Of a DNA stretch of 64,000 nucleotides, positions 23,772 to 33,689 are shown one piece after another. The notes under the pieces are model-generated. The model was given only the letters and a program-made list of their open reading frames with translations, searched no databases and was not told the DNA's origin. This stretch comes from Triticum aestivum (Eukaryota > Streptophyta > Magnoliopsida > Poales > Poaceae): contig NC_057801.1 of the NCBI RefSeq assembly GCF_018294505.1, positions 847,543,002-847,607,001 of the forward strand. Direction: 5' to 3'. How positions within the stretch are numbered: the stretch's first letter is position 1; every line of letters begins with the position of its first letter. The translations under genes were made by a program, and so were the position numbers.

Positions 23772-24305
23772 TCAATTGGTAGTAGATAGATCGAGGAAGC
23801 ACCTGGCCTGCTTCTCGTAGTCGGAGTCTTTGAATGTGAGCGCAGGGTCTTCCCACATTGGCATGGCCTCTTTCCACATTGTTGCCGTGACGGTGAAGTA
23901 GTCGTCGTCCACCTCGACATAGCCCTTCTGGAGCCACTCGTCGCGGACCCGGACCTGGAACTTGAGGTAGTGATCGTGAATCCTCTGGGAACGGAGGACA
24001 CATTCCTTGTACAGCTGCCTTTTCTGCTCGAGGCAGTCCTCCGTCACGCCCAGGATCTCCGCCATGTTTTCCTGCCAGAGGTAGGACGGCGTGTCTAGGT
24101 ACTCCGGCTTCTCGATTGGCATGGCCAGAATGAAAGAGATGTACCCGTCGTCAAGCCGATGCTTCTTGACGGTGGTTGTCTCGGCCGGCCGGTCGGATTC
24201 TTTGTAAGCGGTGCCCTGGACGTGCATCTGGATCGCCGTCTCCAATGACGGTGCGTCCGCCGCTGCATGCTGCCGCGGAGCACAACTCTCCTCCTTCTCG
24301 GACAT
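23772..24305 (-). CDS. Unknown 177-residue protein, intact member of a local tandem family (copy A)
   Basis: I do not recognise the family. The frame is open from 24611, but I start it at the ATG at 24305 (MSEKEESCAPRQHAAAD) because copy B begins at the equivalent Met (MDDREDSGEE). Upstream sequence in this frame contains a probable 81-nt 5' UTR intron (donor CCCAG|GTACGT near 24439, acceptor ATCAATAG near 24359). Its length is a multiple of three, which explains the longer open frame. The protein has an acidic/polar N-terminus (about 1-55), a conserved core YISFILAMPIEKPEYLDTPSYLW (about 63-85) and an acidic, aromatic C-terminal part (VEVDDDYFTVTATMWKEAMPMWEDP). No signal peptide or membrane segment is seen. 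The core motifs shared with copy B suggest past selection on the protein. An alternative is a longer product of about 250 residues from the ATG at 24611. Confidence 0.6.
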   Translation of the reverse strand: MSEKEESCAPRQHAAADAPSLETAIQMHVQGTAYKESDRPAETTTVKKHRLDDGYISFILAMPIEKPEYLDTPSYLWQENMAEILGVTEDCLEQKRQLYKECVLRSQRIHDHYLKFQVRVRDEWLQKGYVEVDDDYFTVTATMWKEAMPMWEDPALTFKDSDYEKQARCFLDLSTTN

Positions 24306-24795
24306 GATTGATGCACCCCTCAATTCCGCCAGATTTTGAGAGTATGGAATTGAACTACCTATTGATCGGTTGGGTAGGAGAATCAATCTCGCTCGATCTA
24401 AATATATACTAGCAACGAAAGCAAAACCCCTAGACGTACCTGGGCAGGCCTTGGACCCAGACTCGTCCACCAAAAAGACCGGGCCGGACACGTCTCCAGC
24501 CCACCTCTTTTCCAACTTCTCGTGCAGGCGGGCGATTGCCGCATCGAGTTTTTGTTTTTCTCTCGACTCAGTCGTTCCTCTCCTCGATCGAGTCCGCGCG
24601 CGCGTGTCCAACTCAATGCAAAAGAAAAAAGATGCGAACCAAACCTGTCTTTGGATGGTTAGAAGGACTTATCTGCAACCAACACAAGACACTGATGTAG
24701 GTAGATCGCTAGCTAGATAGAGATATGGACAAAGAAAGCAGACAAGACGATCATCTCAGAAAGTCGGATTGAAGCGCTCTGATTGTAGGCTTTCT

Positions 24796-25233
24796 TCACT
24801 GACCAAGGAAGAGCATCGCCTGCTTCTCACAAACCTCGGCTAAGTCCGAGAATAATGTGAGACCCGGGTCTGGTTTCTTCTTCTTCTTCACCTCTTCCCA
24901 CCTTGCGCTGGCCTCTTCCTCCATCTTGGCGCCGATGTTGATGAAGTCGTCGTCGTCCACCTCCACGTCGTCGTCCAGCCTCTTCTCCTCGAGTCACTCC
25001 TCCGTCACGTCCAGGAGTTCCGCTGAGTTGTCACCGCGGAGGTAGGAGGGCAAGTTGTCAGGGTGCTGGAGCTTCTCCTCTATAGGTATGGTCAGGATGT
25101 AACGCACGTACTCATGGGAAAGCCGCTGCTTCTTGCTGGTTGCACCCGCCGTGTCCTCCAATGACGACGGCGGAGGAGCTGCATGCTGCGGAGGAGCAGC
25201 AACCTCCTCGCCGGAATCTTCCCTGTCGTCCAT
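24796..25233 (-). pseudogene. Unknown tandem family, copy B, with premature stop
   Basis: Starts MDDREDSGEEVAAPPQH at 25233 and matches copy A through HEYVRYILTIPIEE...LPSYLRGDN. At 24994-24996 a TGA stands where copy A has Cys (VTEDCLEQKR against VTEE-stop-LEEKR), a single-base change. Beyond it the frame continues, with about 25 residues fewer than copy A, through VEVDDDDFINIGAKMEEEA and ends DLAEVCEKQAMLFLGQ at 24796. Because the frame is otherwise intact, the stop is probably recent. A truncated 79-residue product is possible. The lysine run (KKKKK) near 24885 is absent from copy A. Confidence 0.65.
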
Positions 25234-25504
25234 TGCTCCTCTACTCCGGTGGATTTTGCAGGTACTGATCGATTGGGTAGGAGGATCGATCTGGCTCAAT
25301 CTATCCATATAGAAAATCAAAAGCCCTAGACATGCAGTCGTACGGAAGCAGGAGTCTGACCACAAAGGAAACCAACCGGATACGGCTCCAACAGGACCAG
25401 CCTACCTCTCTTTCCTCTTCTTCCTTACTCTTCTTTCTATCTTCTTTTTTTCAAAAACAAAAGCGCCATGTGTTTTTTTGCTTCTAGTGTTTATTTCGAC
25501 AGCA

Positions 25505-25865
25505 GCGCCGCCGTCCTCGACTTGTCGCGCCGCAGCCGCAGCGCACGCTCCATTGCAGCGCCACCGTCCTCGACTTGCAGCGCCGCCGTCCTCGACTTGT
25601 CACGCCGCAGCCGCAGCGCACGCTCCATTGCAGCGCCACCGTCCTCGACTTGCAGCGCCGCCGGCAGCCATGCTCGCTCCATTGCAGCGCCACCGGCAAC
25701 CATGCCCCCACTCCATCGCAGCATCGCCCGCAGCCGCGCCCGCTCCATTGCAGCACCACCGTCCTCGACTTGTCGCGTCGCCGCAGCAACGCCCGCTCCA
25801 TTGCAGCACCGCCGTACTCGACTTGTCGCGCCACCGACAGCATCACCTGGTCCATTGCAGTGTAG
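25505..25865. repeat. GC-rich minisatellite (about 75-bp unit)
   Basis: The motifs GCTCCATTGCAGCGCCACCG and CCTCGACTTG recur. CTCGACTTG occurs at 25516 and 25591, and again at 25569 and 25644, giving a period of 75 bp for two near-perfect units, then shorter degenerate units up to 25865. All six frames are open across it because the unit length is a multiple of three, so the long frames here are not evidence for a gene. Similar 'CATTGCAGC' wording recurs at 56990-57230. Confidence 0.8.
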
Positions 25866-25899
25866 CCAACTTCGTATGCAGTGTCTCCAGCTTGGTGTT

Positions 25900-26336
25900 T
25901 TTTAATTGAACATTTTAATCAACTGCCCTGATTACTATTGTTACTTGTGGTCAGTTTTTTGTTTGTTTTCAAGGAGTCCATGCTATGTACATCCTGCACG
26001 TAAATAATGGTTAGAATGCCCAAGTAAAGATCATTTTTTCTGTGGAAGCTGATCATGGAACGCTTCATGTTGAAATTTAACGGACAATTACATGGTAAAA
26101 CTTCAATATAGTACCATGGAGATCAAGAATGCACTGTTATTTATTGAGACGGAAGATGAGCATGAACTAAAGATAATCGGAAGTTGGGAACAAGATATGG
26201 CTCTCAAGCCCCACAGCTTCTGATGTGAAAATATTATTGAAACAGACACTACTGCCAACAATATATTTAACTTGAAAACGAAAAAGATAATTTGATGAAA
26301 CAGTGCAACCAAACTGATCAGTAAAGCTTTGGCGCG
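25900..26336. other. No gene seen; 3' flank of the dirigent-EUL gene
   Basis: AT-rich sequence between the minisatellite and the stop codon of the minus-strand lectin gene. It must contain that gene's 3' UTR. No repeat or coding signal was recognised. Confidence 0.5.
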
Positions 26337-27715
26337 TCACTCTACGGGGGTGATCTTCCAAAGCTCATTATTAAAAATTTGGCCATTCGCCGGATAGAGT
26401 TGGAGCCGTGTGCCCTCTTGTGCAGACCCGCCATACGCATTTAAGTGGTAGTCAATTTTGTTGATCCTATAGATTTGGCGAAAACCAGCGCCCAGGTCCC
26501 CGCTCTCGGCCCACTGGATTGACTCGTCCAGATGCGCTTGATCGAACTTGATGGTTTCGATCTGATATGGGCCGGAAGAAATGAGCAGACATATCTCATT
26601 GAGCACAAGAGCCAGTATCTGAAACAAAATGGCTTACCCAGCGACTGGGGTCCATAGGAGGGTGCTTCAATGCATCTCCGGTGCCTTTGTTCACCAGCAC
26701 AAACCCTGGGTTGCCTGCCTCATCCTTGAGGCCATCCTCGTATATAAGGTGCTTCCACCAGAGCTACATGAAATAAAACAGGGGATCAGATGTGAATACA
26801 CTGTACACCGGTTTGCAGAAACTTAGATAGACAGAAATCCTTGCCTGACGTTCGTCACTCCGGTTGGCGTTGGTCATGACGACCTCTCCATTGATAATTG
26901 CCACAACGGAGTCATCAGACATCCTGCTGTGGATCCAACATGTCGTTCTAGACATCTTGTACTAGACACCAGGAAATTCCCATGTTAGTCAGTAGAAAAC
27001 AGGAAAGAAAAAAGAGACAACAATCTAGTGGGACCAATAGTTTTTTTCTCACCAAACTTGATCAGTTGTAGAAATCAAACTGTCTGCATTCGCACAGGTT
27101 CACGACTAGTAGTATATAGTGTGGAAGTGCAAGTAAACAAGAGCATAATGGAATAGTAGGCTCACCTCCATCTTCATGCGGTAGAATGCGTCGATGGTAA
27201 GCTCTAGTATTTCTCCATCAGCTCTCTTTTCATGTACTTTTCTCTGGATGATACCACGAGCCATTGCAAAGCCACCCGTTCCACCGACAATTGCCCACTC
27301 GCCTTCTTTCTCGACTGTTGCTCCCATTATCTCAAGCGTGGACCCCTTGAACCTGAATTAATCAATTGTATTATTATGCAAGGCAGAACAAATTAATACA
27401 CAACATACTAATCTTCATATATACTTACCTCTCAATCTCAAACACCATGACGAATGAGTTGTACCAGTTGCCTGCAACGTTGGTCTGCAGACCTTGTGCA
27501 TGGGCAACCAGCTTTGCATCCGGACCGGTGCCATCATATATTGCCCAGTTGTTGGCGGCAGTAAGCCCAAGATCAGTTGAACCATACCCGTCTATTAGCA
27601 CTAACTGGTTCTTCTCTGGTCCTGAAGAGAACCGGCGCAAGTACAAGTTGCGGAAGCTGATCTTGGTGTTCTCCACAAGTGCACCCTCGTATTGAGTGAT
27701 CTCAAAATTGGCCAT
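26337..27715 (-). CDS. Dirigent-EUL lectin fusion protein, five exons, 313 residues
   Basis: Exons on the minus strand: 27715-27429, 27352-27166, 26961-26845, 26763-26638 and 26561-26337. They join in frame with no stops, giving 313 residues. Exons 1-2 (about residues 1-158) form a dirigent domain (YDGTGPDAKLVAHAQG, NSFVMVFEIER, WAIVGGTGGFAMARG, ELTIDAF). Exons 3-5 (about 159-313) form a Euonymus-lectin/R40 domain (GEVVMTNANRSDERQLWWKH, GNPGFVLVNKGTGDALKH, WAESGDLGAGFRQIYRINK, ending ELWKITPVE). Introns are GT-AG except intron 3, which uses GC (CAG|GCAAGG, 26844-26843). Intron 4 is only 76 nt. There is no signal peptide, as in cytosolic grass dirigent-jacalin proteins, whose dirigent half this resembles. 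Expected role: carbohydrate binding and defence or stress response (inference from both families). A truncated duplicate lies upstream at 28945-29093. Confidence 0.82.
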
Positions 27716-27823
27716 GGGAGATGGAGTGGATGCAGAGTTGGGACCAACTAATGGTGCCTAAGTGTATGGACCGTGTAGGTGATCTCTTGTGGTGTGTGAA
27801 GAACACAAGAAGGCCGGCCGTGC

Positions 27824-27833
27824 GTATTTATAG
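27824..27833 (-). promoter_or_regulatory. TATA box of the dirigent-EUL gene
   Basis: CTATAAATAC on the minus strand, about 110 bp upstream of the ATG at 27715. The same box with the same spacing is conserved in the duplicated promoter (29199-29208), which supports it. Confidence 0.65.
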
Positions 27834-28124
27834 GGTGCAAAGGTAGCTAGATAAACGCTGGAGGTAAGGCCACATCTCCACCGCGTGGGTCTTGATGGCC
27901 AAAGCAAAACAAGTCTGGGAACATGATAAAACAAGCAAGTGGCGCGGCTTGCAGGAAGGGATTGGCCTCAGATCTCACGCTGGTGGCCAGTGGCCTTAAT
28001 AGCAGTCTTCACGACGGTGGCAGAGAGGGTGACTCCCAATGCACTCACTGATTGCAGCATCAGCTGCACGTGAAAGGCGCGCAGAAATGGTGGGTCGGTG
28101 GGTGCTACCAGATCTATGTTAATG

Positions 28125-28640
28125 GATAGTCATTGTGGGAAGTAACTTATATTAGTGTCATCTATATGACACTCGTCTATGTTAGTCCTATCTTTATACT
28201 GCAAAGTAACTTTGAACTTAGTATCATAGATGTTTATATTTATTTGATTGTAGACTCATTTTGCTTTGGGTTGTGTAAGTTATATCGTAGACAAAAGGTA
28301 GGACCAGATCATGCGAAGAGCTCTTCGCCCTATTGATTTGGAATCTCGTTCAGAAACAACCAGGCCATGGCGTTGGTATGCCTCGCTATCCTTAAATCTA
28401 TGGACAGGGGAGATATAACTTTTGCTTTTCGATACCCCGAGCCGATACATGAAAAAAGAGGGATAATAGTAGTAGCAAGGGTGCTGTATTGGGTCAGTCA
28501 AAACTTACTAGTACTTCCACATTGGTAAACGGCGTTATGTTACTTCCAACACCTCTCTCCTCATTAACTACATGTCACATAATCGAACTAGTCTTGGAAT
28601 GCGATATGTTACTAGCTAATTTACTCCCACTATGACTAGC
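28125..28640. mobile_element. MITE with about 20-bp terminal inverted repeats
   Basis: The left end reads GGATAGTCATTGTGGGAAGTAAC. The right end, reverse-complemented, reads CTAGTCATAGTGGGAGTAA. The element is absent at the matching site of the duplicate (between about 30055 and 30075), which marks it as an insertion. Family unassigned; this TIR type is common in Triticeae. Confidence 0.6.
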
Positions 28641-28944
28641 CTACAATGTCAATTGGGTCAGGAACCAGATCTAACATATGCCGAGGTTACCATGGGGTCG
28701 CTTAGAAATAAGTTGAAGTCATGGATGGGATCTCAGCAGGTCTTTGCTTCTTTTGTTATGCTTAGAGCCTGACACGTCACATGCATCTATAATAGTATAT
28801 TGCAAGGAGTAGAGTTATTTCCTTGTATATAATAAGACAACCTAAGTTATTTTTTTGCCTTGTGTTTCTCCATAAGACGATTGTATAATATCGTCCGCTT
28901 GGCTTACCGACCGTGCCATCAGATGGCGATGACCTCTCTCTCGG

Positions 28945-29093
28945 CGTAGATCAGTTGAACCATAGCCATTTATGAGCACTAACTGGTTTTTGTTTGGCCC
29001 AGAAGAGAGCCGGCGCAAGTACAAGTTGCGGACGCTGATCTTAGTGTTCTCCACTAGTGAACCCTCATAATGAGTGATCTCCAAATTGGCCAT
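28945..29093 (-). pseudogene. Dirigent exon 1 fragment (truncated duplicate of the lectin gene)
   Basis: Begins MANLEITHYEGSLVENTK, closely matching exon 1 of the intact gene (MANFEITQYEGALVENTK), and breaks off after GYGSTDL. Beyond 28945 the sequence is unrelated and the frame runs on only to 28842. The rest of the dirigent domain and the whole lectin domain are missing. The promoter of this copy, including its TATA box, is retained (29094-30300). Confidence 0.85.
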
Positions 29094-29198
29094 GGGAGAT
29101 GTAGTGTGGAGGTTGGGACCAACTAATGGTGCCTAAGTGAAGAGACCGTGTAGGTGATCTCTTGTGGTGTGTGAAGAACACAAGAAGGCCGACCGTGG

Positions 29199-29208
29199 GT
29201 ATTTATAG
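29199..29208 (-). promoter_or_regulatory. TATA box of the duplicated, truncated copy
   Basis: CTATAAATAC at the same distance from its ATG (29093) as in the intact gene. A short transcript may still be made from it. Confidence 0.5.
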
Positions 29209-29289
29209 CAAGTTCGATGCATTACTAGGAAACCCATTGTATAGGTCCACAGTCGTCTCGTGCACCACGGGGCAAAAACCTGAGAGCAT

Positions 29290-29690
29290 GATTAATAGTA
29301 TAGCCAGCTGCTGGCTATATGGTTTGCCACATCACCTATAGCCAATCTTATACTACGTCCGTCCTGGTTTATTGGTCCTCATTGTATTTTGTGCCAAATT
29401 TTGACCATAAATTTAACTAACAAAATGTTCATGCATGTCACAAAACATTATATCATTTAAAAATAGGTTCAAGTACGATATCATTTTTGTTGACATGCAT
29501 TAACATTTTATTAGTTAAATAGTTGGTAAAATTTGACACAAATTACAAAGGAGACAAATAAACCAGGACGAAGGTAGTAGCCGGCAAGTACAATAGTTGC
29601 ATATAAATATGTGCTACTCTTTTGATACATGGTCCAACTCACTCTCTTACAACATGCCTAGGAGCATCTGTTGCAGCCGTTGTTAATCAG
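29290..29690. mobile_element. MITE interrupted by a nested Stowaway MITE
   Basis: The outer element reads GATTAATAGTATAGCCAGC and GGCTATA at its left and a matching TAGCCGGCAAG...AATAGTTG stretch after the inner insertion. The intervening Stowaway (29351-29579) interrupts the 'tatagccaatctta|gtagccgg' sequence. The outer ends are approximate, as no TSD was confirmed. Confidence 0.45.
29351..29579. mobile_element. Stowaway MITE, full length
   Basis: The left end is TACTACGTCCGTCCTGGTTT and the right end, reverse-complemented, is TACTACCTTCGTCCTGGTTT. TA target duplications flank it at 29351-29352 and 29578-29579. About 229 bp, AT-rich inside, as usual for the superfamily. Confidence 0.88.
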
Positions 29691-30752
29691 TAGCCCGCTT
29701 CCCATCTCTCTCCTCCAACTAATTCAAAATGTAATATTTAAAGGCTTAGAGCGCGCCTATGTCATCCTACTGTACTTACTCTCGTAACAGTATACACAAA
29801 ATAAGTCTGGGAAGATGACAAAACAAGCAAGTGGAGTGGCTTTGGAGGAAGGGATTGGCCTCAGATCTCACGCTGATGGCCAGTGGCATTAATTGCGGAC
29901 TTCACGGCTGTGGTGGGACGGCAGAGGAGCTGACTCCCCGCAATGCAGTCATTGATTTGAGCATCAGCTGCACTTGAAAAGCGCGCGGGAAGGGTGGGTC
30001 GTTGGGTCTGGTATTTTAATTCTTTTTGACCTGGTCGCTGGGTGTTACCGATTCTTGTTAACAAAGTAGTATCAATTGGGTCAGGAGCCAGATCTAGCGT
30101 GTGCGGAGGTTACTACGGGGTCGCTTAGAAATATGCAGAAGTCATGGATGGGATCTCAGCAGGTCACATGCATGCACGTGTGCGGAGGTTACTACGGGGT
30201 CTTTGCTTCTTTTGTTATGGTTCGAGCCTGACACGCCACATGCATGTATATAATATAATGAGTGGAGCTATTTCCTAGTTTATGACAAGACGACCGTAGG
30301 TCTTGAATACATGCATTATAGTTTCGTTGGTACGCCCCAAAAACAAACCACCGTAAATATGTAGTAGTACTTTTTTTTTCTTTTTTTTTTGCGATGGAAA
30401 TATGTAGTAGTACTTCCTTTCCCTGCAGCTTGCTTTTTGGTTTAGGAGAGCTGGTCAGCAATTCGATAAGAAACCCTGGTTTATGCTCATTTTCTAAAAC
30501 ACAGTACAGACATAGATGTTCATAAACACATAAAAAGATCAACTCATAAATGAACGCATGGACAGCCTATCCGGCAATCTCTGTTGGTATCTTCCATAAA
30601 ACTCAATGCTAAACATTGATGAAGTAACCACAAATCGATGGTAATGCCACCTTGCACTTGTAAAGTATTCCATGTTTTTGAGACCACAAAGCGTCAAACG
30701 TCAAGTTTGATCCCTGGTGAGCGCGGGGGGTGCAACTTCCCTCCTTTTTCGA

Positions 30753-32060
30753 TAAAGGGTGTTTCTATTATCTTACAACGTAGCATCACTTGTAAAAAAT
30801 ATGCCTTTGGTGACGCTACGAACTGGGTCTGTTCACTAGTAGAAAACAGGGCATTTGTCCCGGTTTGTAAGGGCCTTTAGTACCGGGACTAAAGGGTCGT
30901 TACTAACGCCTCCCACGAACCGGGACTAAAGGGTCGTTACTAATGCCTCCCACGAACCGGGACTAAAGGGTCGTTACTAATACCAACCGGGACTAAAGGA
31001 AATTTTATGATTTCTTTTTGAATTTTTTCTGAATTTTTTTATTTTCAATTTTCTGAATTATTTTAACCTCTAATCTCTAACCACCATCCCTCATCACTAC
31101 TCAATTTATCCTCTAATCTCTAATCACCCCTCATCATTCCAAATCACCTAACTTCCCGAACGGTCACCCATCCTCCCACTCCCCCAGCCTGAGCAAGCTT
31201 AACTTCCGGGTTCTATTCTCCCTCGTTTCCAAGTCTGCACTTGTTGTTTTCCTGACAATAGTAAGATGTCAATCCTATTAACCCTCAGGAATTTTGCTTG
31301 AGCATGAAGTGACACATTTCACTGTTTGAGTTTGAAACTATTGTTTTTAAAAAACAATAATTATTTAGTAACACTAATATTTCAATAAAGGGTGTTTCTA
31401 TTATCTTACAACGTAGCATCACTTGTAAAAAATATGCCTTGGTGACGCTACGAACTGGGTCTAATTTGATCATTAGTCCCGGTTCACTAGTAGAAAACAG
31501 GGCATTTGTCCCGGTTTGTAAGGGCCTTTAGTCCCGGTTCATGAACCGGGACTAAAGGGTCGTTACTAATGCCTCCTCCCTTTAGTCCCGGTTCTAACAC
31601 GAACCGGGACTAAAGGCCGTGGCCACGTGGAGATCCACCTTTAGTCCCAGTTGGTATTACCAACCGGGACTAAAGGAAATTTTATAATTTCTTTTTGAAT
31701 TTTTTCTGAATTTTTTTATTTTCAATTTTCTGAATTATTTTAACCTCTAATCTCTAATCACCATCCCTCATCACTACTCAATTTATCCTCTAATCTCTAA
31801 TCACCCCTCATCATTCTAAATCATCTAACTTCCCGAACGGTCACCCATCCTCCCACTCCCCCAGTCTGAGCAAGCTTAACTTCCGGGTTCTATTCTCCCT
31901 CGTTTCCAAGTCTGCACTTGTTGTTTTCCTGACAATAGTAAGATGTCAATCCTATTAACCCTCAGGAATTTTGCTTGAGCATGAAGTGACACATTTCACT
32001 GTTTGAGTTTGAAACTACTGTTTTAAAAAACAATAATTATTTAGTAACACTAATATTTCT
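30753..32060. repeat. Tandem duplication (about 630 bp) including CACTA left end plus flank
   Basis: The segment beginning ATAAAGGGTGTTTCTATTAT at 30753 and running to about 31382 is repeated from 31383 (AATAAAGGGTG...) to about 32055. Each copy contains about 80 bp of flank, then CACTAGTAGAAAACAGGGCA, CCCGGTT-type repeats and the same AT-rich inner part. The junction is head to tail. The copies differ in their palindromic arms: copy 1 lacks several inverted halves that copy 2 keeps. Confidence 0.82.
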
Positions 32061-32880
32061 TGAATAATTAGTTTGACCATTGTTTGACCACAGTTTGACC
32101 AGATTTGATAAAAATTCAAAATAACTAAAATAATTATTTAGTAACACTAATATTCTAGAATAATTAGTTTGACCATTGTTTGACCACAGTTTGAATTTTT
32201 TTTGATTTTTTTCCACTCTAGATCTTACAAGCCCCGTAACTTTTTTTCTGTTAGGTTTTTGAGGATTTTGAAAATGTTTAACGGGGTCCCCCCGTTAAAT
32301 TTGGAAGTAACTTTTCGAGTAGATGATTTTTCATATAAAAACTTTTTCATCCGAGTTAGTATGCAAAAGTTATGCCCATTTTACTAAATTCTAGAGAGAT
32401 TTTGCAAATAAAGTCGAAATTCACATTTGCAAATTTTCCCAACAACTAGACCACATATCACATGGGAAACTTATTTTTTTTTATTTTTTTGACATTTTCA
32501 TCATTTTCTTTTATTTTTTAAACTGAAAAGGCGATCAGGGGGTGGAGTTTGAAAATGGGAGCTTTAGTACCGGTTCGTGCCATGAACCGGTACTAATGCC
32601 TCAAACCCCATTAGTATCAGTTGGTGGCTCGAACCGGGACTAAAGGTCTAACCTTTAGTACCGGTTGGTGCCACGAACCGGTACTAATGGGCATCGCACC
32701 CTTTAGTCCCGGTTCGTGGCACCAACCGGGACTAGAAGGTCCAGACGAACCGGGACAAATGGCCCACGTGGCTCCTGGGCGCACGAAACGGGACTAATGC
32801 CCCCATTAGTCCCGGTTCTAGACTGAACCGGGACTAATGGGCTAACCCGGCCTGGACCAAAGCCCTCTTTTCTACTAGTG
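30834..32880 (+). mobile_element. Short non-autonomous CACTA transposon, TSD GTT
   Basis: Left end CACTAGTAGAAAACAGGG at 30834, right end CCCTCTTTTCTACTAGTG at 32880. A perfect 3-bp target duplication GTT lies at 30831-30833 and 32881-32883. About 2.05 kb with no coding capacity, filled with subterminal repeats on both sides and an AT-rich centre. It contains an internal second left end at about 31486 from a tandem duplication. Confidence 0.9.
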
Positions 32881-33045
32881 GTTTGAGCGGCTAGGACGCC
32901 GGCCAGGGCTCGGCAGGCATCAGTCCCCGTTCGAATGGGACCTTTAGTCCCGGTGTCAGAAACCAACCGGACTAAGGCATCGCGCCCTTTAGTCCCGGTT
33001 GGTGTTTGGAACCAGGACTAAAGGGTGGGCCTTTAGTCCCAGTTA
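32881..33045. repeat. CACTA subterminal repeat remnant
   Basis: Further copies of TTTAGTCCCGGT and CCGGGACTAAAG motifs lie just outside the right end of the CACTA element. The element therefore inserted into, or next to, an older related CACTA copy. Confidence 0.6.
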
Positions 33046-33231
33046 TCACTATTGCTATTTTTCTTTTGCGCAAGTAAAACTGTTTTATTCCATAATTATA
33101 GAGTTACAGTCTAGAGGCAAGAATTCCTCAGTACATGGGGCCGTCTTTGTAGCCACACGGCTGTGCTACACTCGGCACAGCTATACCTTGACAAACAATC
33201 TGCTACTCTATTTTGACAACGATGAAACTTT

Positions 33232-33636
33232 TTTGGAATAAGCACACTGTTCACTTTCAAAATATGACTTGTCGTCTACTCTTCTGCCTATGGCGCTTGC
33301 AGATAGATTCTTTTGTATTTTCGGATGCAGAGAGATTCCACTTTTTTTTGAGACAAAGCATAGAAACTTAGGACTACGACAACACAAATCCTAAGGGCAT
33401 CTCCAACGCGTAATCCAGACGTGTTTTACCGTCCATCGTGGAACGAGGAGACAAACTGAGGGGGGTAGGGTGGGGGTGGTGGGGGGCACTTTGCGGATGT
33501 CCGGACCGCTGCCAAGCCCGCTTATGACCCTGGCCAACCAAAAAACCACACCCACGTTGCGCGTGTTCCCACCCAAAAAGGTCAGCGCTGCTCCAGAGCA
33601 CCAGTGTTGCATTCGTGCCGGCTCAAAGCGACGCGG
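33232..33636. repeat. Direct repeat, left copy (about 400 bp)
   Basis: Matches 37102-37499 nearly throughout (GGAATAAGCACACTGTTCAC to GCTCAAAGCGACGCGG). It contains TAAGGGCATCTCCAACGCGT at 33391, which looks like a PIF/Harbinger-type end (TAA target then GGGCATCTCC). Immediately to the right the homology is replaced by a CACTA gene fragment. Confidence 0.8.
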
Positions 33637-33689
33637 CTTCTCACAATGCACATGCATTGAAACGGCTCGCCCTCCTTCACCCGAAGCAA

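Larger units (their letters stand above)
27716..28860 (-). repeat. Upstream region of the dirigent-EUL gene, tandem duplicate of 29094-30300
   Basis: Blocks at 27716-27830, 27900-28120 and 28650-28860 match 29094-29210, 29790-30060 and 30075-30300 in the same order and orientation. Examples are GGAAGGGATTGGCCTCAGAT and CATGGATGGGATCTCAGCAG in both. The two copies differ by transposon insertions: a MITE at 28125-28640 here, and nested MITEs at 29290-29690 there. The unit is a head-to-tail duplication of promoter plus exon 1. Confidence 0.8.

Noticed and set aside
24994..24996. TGA in copy B read as selenocysteine (Cys in copy A)
   Set aside because: Land plants lack the selenocysteine machinery. 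A simple nonsense mutation explains it.
25468..25909. Genes of 96-145 codons across the minisatellite
   Set aside because: The unit length is a multiple of three and the sequence is GC-rich, so all frames stay open. There is no start context, no domain and no splice signal.
26337..26627. Independent 96-codon ORF starting MFQILALVLNEIC
   Set aside because: Its first part is intron 4 of the dirigent-EUL gene. Splicing at 26638/26561 restores the EUL motif, while the extra residues do not fit the domain. A shorter 19-nt intron ending at TTTCAG was also rejected as below a workable intron length.
31486..32880. A separate shorter CACTA element from the inner CACTAGTAG end
   Set aside because: The inner end belongs to a tandem duplication that also copied host flank. 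The outer end has the matching TSD and is the simpler boundary.
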